In this document: piece after piece, positions 23,101 through 34,700 of the stretch
Numbering within the stretch: the first letter of the stretch is position 1
Layout: each line of letters starts with the position of its first letter
Assembly: GCA_036365145.1 (NCBI GenBank)
Contig: JAEOAD010001561.1
Span: 151,250 to 215,249 of the forward strand
Direction of reading: 5' to 3'
DNA: 64,000 bases
Source of the DNA: Orientallactaga sibirica
Lineage: Eukaryota > Chordata > Mammalia > Rodentia > Dipodidae
Made by a program: the position numbers and the translations under genes
The notes under the pieces: generated by a model
What the model was told of the DNA's origin: nothing
Seen by the model: the letters and a program-made list of their open reading frames with translations, nothing else
The model's database searches: none

Positions 23101-24283
23101 AACCTTCTTTGTAGGAAAGCAACTGATTCCTAGAACCGAATGGGCTTATTTCACACAGTACAATCTTTGGCAATGAAGATGTTTGTTTTCTCAACAAACT
23201 ACTTTACAAATGAGGCGAATCTACTAATTTGGACATCTTTATAGATTACATCAACAAGGAAAGTTTGAACTTGCTGCACTCAACCATCTTCGTAGAAATT
23301 AAACTGATTCCTAGAACCGAATTACCTTATTTCACACAGTACAGTGTTCGGTACTGATGATGTTTCTTTTCTAAAGAAACTACTTTAGAAATGAGGCGAA
23401 TGCACTAACTTGTACACCTTGTTAGATTACACAAACTAGGACAGTTTGAACTTGCTGCACTCAACATTCTTCGTAGAAATTAAACTGATTCCTAGATGCG
23501 AATTAACTTATTTCACACAGTACAGTGTTCGAACTGAAGATATTTCTTTTCTAAAGAAACTACTTTAGAAATGAGGCCAATCTACTACGTTGTGCATCTT
23601 TTTAGATTACATTAACAAGGAAAGTTTGAACTGGCTGCACTCAACCTTCTTTGTCGGAAAGCAACTGAATTCTAGAACCATATTAGCCTTTTTCACACAG
23701 TACAATGTTCAGCAATGAAGATGTTTGTTTTCTCAACAAACTACTTTACCATTGAGGAAATCTACTAACTTGGACATCTTTTAGAGGACATTAACAAGGA
23801 AAGTTTGAACTTGCTAAACTGGACCATCTTCAGAGAAAGTAAACTGATTCCTAGAACCGAATTAGCTCATTTCACACAGTTCAAAGTTTGGCAATTTAGG
23901 TTTTCTTTTCTAAAGAAACTACTTTAGAAATGAGGCGAATCTACTAACTTGGATATCTTTTTAGATTACCTTAACAAGGAAAGTTTGAACTGGCTGCACT
24001 CAACCTTCTTTGTAGGAAAGCAACTGAATTCTAGAACTAAATTAGCTTTTCTCACACAGTACAATGTTCGACAATGAAGATGTTTGTTTTGTAAACAAAC
24101 TACTTTAGAAATGAGGCCAATCTAATAAGTTGTGCATCTTTTTAGATTACATTAACAAGGAAAGTTTGAACTTGCTGCACTCAACCTTCTTTGTAGGAAA
24201 GCAACTGATTACTAGAACCGATATAGCTTATTTCACACATTACAATGTTCGGCAATGAAGATGTTTGTTTTCTCAACAAAGTA

Positions 24284-27200
24284 CCTTACAAATGAGGTGA
24301 ATGTGCTAACTTGGCCATCTTTTTAGATTACGTTAACAAGGAAAGTTTGAACTTGCTGCACTCAACCATCTTCATAGAAATTAAACTGATTCCTAGAACC
24401 GAATTCACTTATTTCACACAGTACAGTGTTCAGTACTGAAGATGTTTCTTTTCTAAAGAAACTACTTTAGAAATGAGGCGAATCCACTAACTTGTACATC
24501 TTGTTAGATTACACAAACTAGGAAAGTTTGAACTTGCTGCACTCAACCTTCTTTGTAGGAAAGCAAGTGATTCCTAGAACCGAATGAGCTTATTTCACAT
24601 AGCACAGTGTTCGGTAATGAAGATGTTTGTTTTGTAAACAAACTACTTTAGAAATGAGGCCAATCTAATAAGTTGTGCATCTTTTCAGATTACATTAACA
24701 AGGAAAGTTTGAACTTGCTGCACTCAACCTTCTTTGAAGGAAAGCACCTGATTAGTAGAACCGAATGAGCTTATTTCACACAGTACAATGTTTGGCAATG
24801 AAGATGTTTGTTTTCTCAACAAAGTACCTTACAAATGAGGTGAATGTGCTAACTTGGCCATCTTTTTAGATTACATTAACAAGGAAAGTTTGAACTTGCT
24901 GAAATCAACTATCTTCGTAGAAATTAAACTGATTCCTAGAAGCGAATTCACTTATTTCACACAGTACAGTGTTCAGTACTGAAGATGTTTCTTTTCTAAA
25001 GAAACTACTTTAGAAATGAGGCGAATCGACTAACTTGTACATCTTGTTAGATTACAAAAAATAGGAAAGTTTGAACTTGCTGCACTCACCCTTCTTTGTA
25101 GGAAAGCAAGTGATTCCTAGAACCGAATGAGCTTATTTCACATAGCACAGTGTTCGGTAATGAAGATGTTTGTTTTGTAAACAAACTACTTTAGAAATGA
25201 GGCCAATCTAATAAGTTGTGCATCTTTTCAGCTTACATTAACAAGGAAAGTTTGAACTTGCTGCACTCAACCTTCTTTGAAGGAAAGCAACTGATTACTA
25301 GAACCGAATAAGCTTATTTCACACAGTACAATGTTTGGCAATGAAGATGTTTGTTTTCTCAACAAAGTACCTTACAAATGAGGTGAATCTGCTAACTTGG
25401 CCATCTTTTTAGATTACATTAACAAGGAAACTTTGAACTTGCTGCACTCAACCATCTTCAGAGAAAGAAACAGATTCCTAGAATCGAATTAACTTATTTC
25501 ACACAGTACAGGGTTCAGTACTGAAGATGTTTGTTTTCTAAAGAAACCACTTTAGAAATGACACGAAACCACTAACTTGTACATCTTGTTAGATTACACA
25601 AAGGAGGAAAGTTTGAACTTGCTGCAGTCATCCTTCTTCGTAGGAAAGCAACTGATTTCTAGAACCGAACTAGCTCATTTTCACATAGTACAGTGTTCCA
25701 GAATGAAGATGTTTGTTTTCTCAACAAACTACTTTACCAATGAGGCAAATCTACTAACTTGGACATCTTTTTAGATCACATTAACAAGGACAGTTTGAAC
25801 TTGCTGCACTCAACCATCTTCGTAGATATTAAACTGATTCCTAGAAACGAATTACCTTATTTCACACAGTACAGTGTTTGGTACTGAAGATGTTTCTTTC
25901 TGAAGAAACTACTTTAGAAATGAGGCGAATCCACTAACTTGTACATCTTCTTATATTACACAAACTGGGAAAGTTTGAACTTGCTGCACTCAACCTTCTT
26001 CATAGAAATTAAAATGATTCCGAGAAACAAATTAACTTATTTCACACAGTACAGTGTTCGGTACTGAAGATGTTTCCTTTCTAAAGAAACTACTTTAGAA
26101 ATGAGGCCAATCTACTACGTTGTGCATCTTTTAGATTACATTAACAATGAAAGTTTTAACTGGCTGCACTCAACCTTCTTTGTAGGAAAGCAACTAAATT
26201 CTAGAACTAAATTAGCTTTTTTCACACAGTACAATGTTCGGCAATGAAGATGTTTGTTTTCTCAACAAACTACTTTACCAATGAGGCAAATCTACTAACT
26301 TGGATATCTTTTTATAGCACATTAACAAGGAAAGTTTGAACTTGCTAAACTCAACCATCTTCGTAGAGAAAGTACACTGATTCCTAGAACCGAATTAGTT
26401 CATTTCACACAGTACAAAGTTTGGCAATTTAGGTTTGTTTTCTAAAGAAACTACTTTAGAAATGAGGCGAATCTACAAACTTGGACATCTTTTTAGATAA
26501 CATTAATAAGGAAAGTTTGAACTTGCTAAATTCTACCCTCTTCGTAGAAAGGAAACTGATTCCTAGCAACGAATTAACTTATTTCACACAGTACAGTGTT
26601 GGTACTGAAGATGTTTGTTTTCTAAAGAAACTCATTTAGAAATGATGCGAATCCACTAACTTGTACATCTTGTTAGATTACACAAATAGGAAAGTTTGAA
26701 CTTGCTGCACTCAACCATCTTCGTAGAAATTAAACTGATTCCTAGAAGCGAATTAACTCATTTCACACAGTACAGTCTTCGGTACTGAAGATGTTTCTTT
26801 TCTAAAGAAACTACTTTAGAAATGAGGCCAATATACTAAGTCGTGCATCTTTTTAGATTACATTAACAAGCAAAGTTTGAACTTTTTCCCACAACCTTCT
26901 TTGTAGGAAAGCAACTGATTAATAGAACCGAATGAGCTTATTTCACTCAGTACAATGTTCGCAATGAAGATGTTTGTTTTCTCAACAAAGTACCTTACAA
27001 ATGGGGTGAATCTGCTAACTGGGCCATCTTTTTAGATTACATTACCAAGGAAAGTTTGAACTTGCTGCACTCAAGCATCTTCGTAGAAAGGAAACTGATT
27101 CCCAGAACCGAATTAACTTATTTCACACAGTACAGTGTTCAGTACTGAAGATGTTTGTTTTCTAAAAAGCCACTTTAGAATCGACGTGAAACCACTAACT

Positions 27201-27710
27201 TGTACATCTTGTTAGATTACACAAAATAGGAAAGTTTGAACTTGCTGCACTCAACCTTCTTCGTAGGAAAGCAAGTGATTCCTAGAACCGAAATAGCTCA
27301 TTTCACACAGTGCAGTGTTGGTACTGAAGATGTTTCTTTTCTAAAGAAACTACTTTGGAAATGAAGCCAATCTCCTACGTTGTGCATCTTTTTAGATTAC
27401 ATTAACAAGGAAAGTTTAAACTGGCTGCACTCAACCTTGTTTGTAGGAAAGCAACTGAATTCTAGAACTAAATTAGCTTTCTTCACACAGTACAATGTTC
27501 GGCAATGAAGATGTTTGTTTTCTGAACAAACTACTTTACCAATGAGGAAAATCTACTAACTTGGACATCTTTTTAGATTACATTAAGAAGGAAAGTTTGA
27601 ACTTGCTAAACTCAACCATCTACGTGAGAAAGTAAACTGATTCCTAGAACCGAATTAGCTCATTTCACACAGTACAAAGTTTGAAATTTAGGTTTGTTTT
27701 CTAAAGAAAC
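24284..27710 (+). repeat. Satellite segmental duplication, right copy (offset about 16.27 kb)
   Basis: Partner of 8018-11,440. At its left edge CCTTAC (24,284-24,289) sits where the ERV-flanking CTTTAC (8018-8023) would map, and satellite continues leftward without a retrovirus. This copy therefore looks like the unoccupied site. Similarity fades after about 27,710, where GAGCACATTAACTAGG replaces the expected words. Confidence 0.75.
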
Positions 27711-28069
27711 TACTTTAGAAATGAGGCGAATCTACTAACTTGGACATCTTTTTAGAGCACATTAACTAGGAAAGTTTGAACTTGCTGCACTCAACCTTCT
27801 TCAGAGGGAAAGCAACTGATTCCTAGAACCGAATGAGCTTATTTCACACAGTACAATGTTTGGCAATAAAGATGTTAATTTTCTCAACAAATTACTTTAC
27901 AAATGAGGCGAATCTACTAACTTGGCCATCTTTTTAGATTACATTAAGAAGGAAAGTTCGAACTTGCCACACTCAACCCTCTTCGTAGAAATTAACCTGA
28001 TTCCTAGAAGCTTAATTCACTTATTTTAAACAGTACAGTGTTCGAACTGAAGATGTTTCTTTTCTAAAG

Positions 28070-31000
28070 AAACTACTTTAGAAATGAGGCCAATCTACTA
28101 AGTTGTGCAACTTTTCAGATTACATTAACAAGGAAAGTTTGAACTTGCTGCACTCAACCTTCTTTGTAGGAAAGCAACTGATTCCTAGAACCGAATGAGC
28201 TTATTTCACACAGTACAATGTTTGGCAATGAAGATGTTTGTTTTTCTCAACAAACTACGTTACAATTGAGGTGAATCTACTAACTTGGCCATCTTTTTAG
28301 ATTACATTAACAATGAAAGTTTGAACTTGCTACACTCAACCTTCTTCGTAGAAATTAAACTGATTCCTAGAAGTGAATTAACTTAATTAACACAGTACAG
28401 TTTTTAAGTACTGATGATGTTTCTTTTCTAAAGAAACTACTTTAGAAATGTGGCCAATCTGCTGGTGTGTGCATCTTTGTAGATTACATTAACAAGGAAA
28501 GTTTGAACTTGCTGCAATCAACCATCTTCATAGAAATTAAACTGATTCCTAGAACCGAATTAACTTATTTCACACAGTACGGTGTTCGGGTACTGAAGAT
28601 GTTTGTTTTCTAAAGAAACTAATTTATAAACGACGTGAATCCACTAACTTTAAATCTTATTAGATTACACAAACGAGGAAAGTTTGAACTAGCTGCACTC
28701 AACCTTCTTCGTGGAAAGCAAGTGATTCCTAGAATGGAACTAGCTCATTTCACATAGTATAGTGTTCGGTAATGAAGATGTTTGTTTTGTAAACAAACTA
28801 CTTTAGAAATGAGTCCAATCTACTAAGTTGTGCAACATTTCAGATTACATTAACAAGCAAAGTTTGAACTTGCTGCACTCAACCTTCTTTGAAGGAAAGC
28901 AACTGATTCCTAGAACCGAAATAGCTTATTTCACACAGTACAATGTTTGGCAATGAAGATGTTTGTTTTCTCAACAAACTACTTTACAAATGAGGTGAAT
29001 CTACTAACTTGGCCATCTTTTTAGATTACATTAACAAGGAAAGTTTGAACTTGCTGCACTCAACCATCTTCGTAGAAATTAAACTGATTCCTAGACGCGA
29101 ATTCACTTATTTCACATAGTACAGTGTTCGGTACTGAAGATGTTTCTTTTCTAAAGAAACTACTTAGAAATGAGGCGAATCCACTAACTTGTACATCTTT
29201 TTAGATTACACAAACTAGGAAAGTTTGAACTTGCTGCACTCAACCTTCTTCGTAGGAAAGCAAGTGATTCCTAGAACGGAACTAGCTTATTTCACATAGT
29301 ACAGTGTTCAGTAAGGAAGATGTTTGTTTTCTAAACAAACTACTTTAGAAATGAAGCAATTCCACTACCTTGTACATCTTGATAGATTACACAAACTAGG
29401 AAAGTTTGAACTTGCTGCATTCAACCTTCTTTGTAGGAAAGCGACTGATTCTTAGAACCGAATGAGCTTATTTCACACAGTACAATGTTTGGCAATGAAG
29501 ATGTTTGTTTTCTCAACAAAGTACTTTACAAATGAGGCGAATCTTCTCACTTGGCCATCTCTTTAGATTACATTAACAAGGAAAGTTTGAACTTGCTGCA
29601 CTCAACCTTCTTCGTATAAATTAAACTGATTCCTAGAAGCTTAATTAACTTATTTAACACAGTACAGTGTTCGGTACTGATGATGTTTCTTTTCTAAAGA
29701 AACTACTTTAGAAATGAGGCCAATCTACTACGTTGTGCATCTTTGTAGATTACATTAACAAGGAAAGTTTGAACTGACTGCACTCAACCTTCTTTGTAGG
29801 AAAGCAACTGAATTGTAGAACTAAGTTAGCTTTTTCACACAGTACAATGTTCAGCAATGAAGATGTTTGTTTTCTCAACAAACTACTTTACCAATGAAGC
29901 AAATCTACTAACTTGGACATCTTTTTAGAGCACATTAACAAGGAAAGTTTGAACTTGCTAAACTCAACCATCTTCGTAGAAATTAAACTGATTCCTAGGA
30001 CCGAATTAGCTCATTTCAGACAGTACAAAAGTTTGGCAATTTAGGTTTGTTTTCTAAAGAAACTACTTTAGAAATGAGGCGAATCTACTAACTTGGACAT
30101 CTTTTAGATTACATTAACAAGGAAAGTTTGAACTTGCTAAACTCAACCATCTCTTCGTAGAAAGGAAACTGATCCCTAGAACCGAATTAACTTATTTCAC
30201 ACAGTCCAGTGTTCAGTACTGAACATGTCTCTTTTCTAAAGAAACTACTTTAGAAATGAGGCGAATCCACTAACTTCTACATCTTGTTAGATTACACAAA
30301 CTAGGAAAGTTTGAACTTGCTGCACTCAACCATCTTCGTAGAAATTAAACTGATTCCTAAATTAATAAACTCATTTCACAGTACAGTGTTCGGTACTGAA
30401 GATGTTTCCTTTCTAAACAAACTACTTTAGAAATGAGGCCAATCTACTAAGTTGTGCATCTTTTTAGATTACATTAACAAGGTAAGTGTGAACTGGCTGC
30501 CCTCAACCTTCCTTGTAGGAAAGCAACTGATTCTTAGAACCGAATGAGCTTATTTCACTCAGTACAATGTTCGGCAATGAAGATGTTTGTTTCCTCAACA
30601 AAGTACTTTACAAATGAGGCGAATCTTCTAACTTGGCCATCTTTTTAGATTACATTCACAAGGAAAGTTTGAACGTCCTGCACTCAACCTTCTTCGTAGA
30701 AATTAAACTGATTCCTAGAAGCGAATTAACTTATTTCACACAGTACATTGTTCGGTACTGAAGATGATTCTTTTCTAAAGAAACAACTTTAGAAATGAGG
30801 CCAATCTACTAAGTTTTGCATCTATTTAGATTACATTAACAAGGAAAGTTTGAACTCTCTACACTCAACCATCTTTGTAGGAAAGCAAGTGATTCCTAGA
30901 ACCAGAATGAGCTTATTTCACACAGTACAATGTTGGCTATAAAGATGTTAATTTTCTCAACAACTACTTTACAAATGAGGTGACTCTAGTAACTTGGCCA

Positions 31001-31720
31001 TCTTTTTAGATTACATTAACAAGGAAAGTTTGAACTTGGTGCACTCAACCATCTTCGTAGAAAGGAAACTGATTCCTACAAATCAATTAACTTATTTCAC
31101 CCAGTACAGTGTTCAGTACTGAAGATGTTTGTTTTATAAGGAAACCACTTTAGAAACGACGCAATCCACTAACTTTTAAATATTATTAGATTACACAAAC
31201 GAGGAAAGTTTGAACTAGCTGCACTCAACCTTCTTCGTAGGAAAGCAAGTGATTCCTAGAACCGAACTAGCTCATTTCACATAGTATAGTGTACGGTAAT
31301 GAAGATGTTTGTTTTGTAAACAAACTACTTTAGAAAAATGAGTCCAATCTACTAAGTTGTGCAACTTTTCAGATTACATTAACAAGCAAAGTTTGAACTT
31401 GCTGCACTCAACCTTCTTTGTAGGAAAGCAACTGATTCCTAGAACCGAAATAGCTTATTTCACACAGTACAATGTTTGGCAATGAAGATGTTTGTTTTCT
31501 CAACAAACTACTTTACAAATGAGCGAATCTACTAACTTGGCCATCTTTTTAGATTACATTAACAAGGAAAGTTTGAACTTGCTGCACTCAACCTTCTTTG
31601 TAGGAAAGCAACTTATTCCTAGAACCGAATGAGCTTATTTCACACAGTAAAATGTTCGGCAGTAAAGATGTTAATTTTCTGAACAAACTACCTTACCAAT
31701 GAGGTGAATCTGCTAACTTG
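28070..31720 (+). repeat. Satellite segmental duplication, right copy (offset about 11.56 kb)
   Basis: Partner of 16,330-20,160. Agreement stops at about 31,720, where the C-like words CTTGTACATC and ACACAAACTAGG replace the B-like words of the left copy. This is also where the style of the array changes toward the homogeneous monomer. Confidence 0.8.
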
Positions 31721-34700
31721 TACATCTTTTTATATTACACAAACTAGGAAAGTTTGAACTTGCTGCACTCAACCATCTTTGTAGGAAAGCAAGTGATTCC
31801 TAGAACCGATTTAACTTATTTCACACAGTACAATGTTCAGCAATGAAGATGTTTGTTTTTAAAGAAACTACTTTAGAAATGAGGCGAATCTACTAACTTG
31901 TACATCTTGTTAGATTACACAAACTAGGAAAGTTTGAACTTGCTGCACTCAACCTTCTTTGTAGGAAAGCAAGTGATTCCCTAGAACCGAATTAGCTTAT
32001 TTCACACAGTACAGTGTTCGGTAATGAAGATGTTGTTTTCTCAAGAAACTACTTTAGAAATGAGGCCAATCTACTAAGTTGTGCATCTTGTTAGATTACA
32101 CAAACTAGGAAAGTTTGAACTTGCTGCACTCAACCTTCTTTGTGGGAAAGCAAGTGATTCCTAGAACCGAATTAGCCTATTTCACACAGTACAATGTTTG
32201 GCAATGAAGATGTTTGTTTTCTCAACAAACTACTTTAGAAATGAGGCGAATCTACTAACTTGTACATCTTTTTAGATTACATTAACAAGGAAAGTTTGAA
32301 CTTGCTGCACTCAACCTTCTTTGTAGGAAAGCAAGTGATTCCTAGAACCGAATGAGCTTATTTCACACAGTACAATGTTGGCAATGAAGATGTTTGTTTT
32401 TCAACAAAGTACTTTACAAATGAGGCGAATCTTCTAACTTGGCCATCTTTTTAGATTACATTAACAAGGAAAGTTTGAACTTGCTGCAATCAACCTTCTT
32501 CATAGAAATTAAACTGATTCCTAGAAGCAAATTAACTTATTTCACACAGTACAGTGTTGGTACTGAAGATGTTTCTTTTTCTAAAGAAACTACTTTAGAA
32601 ATGAGGCGAATGTACTAACTTGTATATCTTGTTAGATTACACAAACTAGGAAAGTTTGAACTTGCTGAACTCAACCATCTTTGTAGGAAAGCAATTGATT
32701 CCTAGAAACGGAACTAGCTTATTTCACACAGTACAGTGTTTGGAATGAAGATGTTTGTTTTCTAAACAAACTACTTTAGAAATGAGGCCAATCTACTAAG
32801 TTGTGCATCTTTTCAGATTACATTAACAAGGAAAGTTTGAACTTGCTGCACTCAACCTTCTTTGTAGGAAAGCAACTGATTCCTAGAACCGAATTAGCTT
32901 ATTTCACACAGTACAATGTTCAGTAATGAAGATGTTTGTTTTCTCAACAAAGTACTTTACAAATGAGGCGATTCTACTAACTTGTACATCTCTTTAGATT
33001 ACATTAACAAGGAAAGTTTGAACTTGCTGCACTCAACCTTCTTTGTAGGAAAGCAAGTGATTCCTAGAACCGAATTAGCTTATTTCACACAGTACAAGTG
33101 TTGGTAATGAAGATGTTTGTTTTCTAAAGAAACTACTTTAGAAATGAGGCGAATCTACTAACTTGTATATCTTGTTAGATTACACAAACTAGGAAAGTTT
33201 GAACTTGCTGCACTCAACCTTCTTTGTAGGAAAGCAAGTGATTCCTAGAACCGAATTAGCTCATTTCACACAGTACAGTGTTGATAATGAAGATGTTTGT
33301 TTTCTCAACAAACTACTTTACAAATGAGGCGAATCTACTAACTTGGCCATCTTTTTAGATTACATTAACAAGGAAAGTTTGAACTTGCTGCACTCAACCT
33401 TCTTTGTAGGAAAGCAAATTATTCCTAGAACCGAATTAGCTTATTTCACACAGTAAAATGTTCGGCAGTAAAGATGTTAATATTCTGAACAAACTACCTT
33501 ACCAATGAGGTGAATCTGCTAACTTGGCCATCTTTTTTATATTACATTGACGAGGAAAGTTTGAACTTGCTGCACTCAACCATCTTTGTAGAAAGGAGAC
33601 TGATTCCTATAACCGATTTAACTTATTTCACACAGGACAGTGCTCAGTACTGAAGATGTTTGTTTTCTAAAGAAACCACTTTAGAAATGAGGCGAAACCA
33701 CTAACTTGTACATCTTGTTAGATTACACAAACGAGAAAGTTTGAACTTGCTGCACTCAACCTTCTTTGTAGGAAAGCAAGTGATTCCTAGAACCGAATAA
33801 ACTCATTTCACAGTACAGTGTTCGGTAATGAAGATGTTTGTTTTCTAAACAAACTACTTTAGAAATGAGGCCAATCTACTAAGTTGTGCATCTTTTTAGA
33901 TTACATTAACAAGGTAAGTTTGAACTTGCTGCACTCAACCTTCTTTGTAGGAAAGCAACTGATTCTTAGAACCGAATGAGCTTATTTCACACAGTACAAT
34001 GTTTGGCAATGAAGATGTTTGTTTTCTCAACAAACTACTTTACAAATGAGGCGAATCTACTAACTTGGCCATCTTTTTAGATTACATTCAAACAAGGAAA
34101 GTTTGAACTTGCTGCACTCAACCTTCTTTGTAGAAATTAAACTGATTCCTAGAACCGAATTAGCTTATTTCACACAGTACAATGTTGGCACTGAAGATGT
34201 TTGTTTTCTCAAGAAACTACTTTAGAAATGAGGCGAATCTACTCTTTTGCATCTATTTAGATTACATTAACAAGGAAAGTTTGAACTCTCTACACTCAAC
34301 CTTCTTTGTAGGAAAGCAAGTGATTCCTAGAACCCAAATTAGCTTATTTCACACAGTACAATGTTGGCAATGAAGATGTTTGTTTTTCTCAAGAAACTAC
34401 TTTAGAAATGAGGTGAATCTACTAACTTGTACATCTTGTTAGATTACACAAACTAGGAAAGTTTGAACTTGCTGCACTCAACCATCTTTGTAGGAAAGCA
34501 ACTGATTCCTAGAACCGAATTAGCTTATTTCACCCAGTACAGTGTTAGGAAATGAAGATGTTTGTTTTCTAAACAAACCACTTTAGAAATGAGGCGAATC
34601 TACTAACTTTTAAATCTTGTTAGATTACACAAACTAGGAAAGTTTGAACTTGCTGCACTCAACCTTCTTTGTAGGAAAGCAAGTGATTCCTAGAACCGAA

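Larger units (their letters stand above)
8018..31720 (+). repeat. 181-bp satellite, divergent A/B/C monomer domain
   Basis: About 130 head-to-tail monomers, all on the same strand. Three types recur. A has GTAAACAAAC, GCCAATCTACTAAGTTGTGC and usually TTTTCAGATTACATTAAC. B has CTCAACAAAC, TTACAAATGAGG and TTGGCCATCTTTTTAG. C has CTAAAGAAAC, CACTAACTTGTACATC and TTAGATTACACAAAC. Stretches repeat as A-B-C units of about 543 bp, clearest at 24.1-25.4 kb. A further variant has GCAATTTAGGTTTG (near 10,160, 11,420, 14,500, 18,475, 23,895, 26,425 and 30,040). Long internal duplications are listed separately. No genes or other elements are seen in this stretch. Confidence 0.93.
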
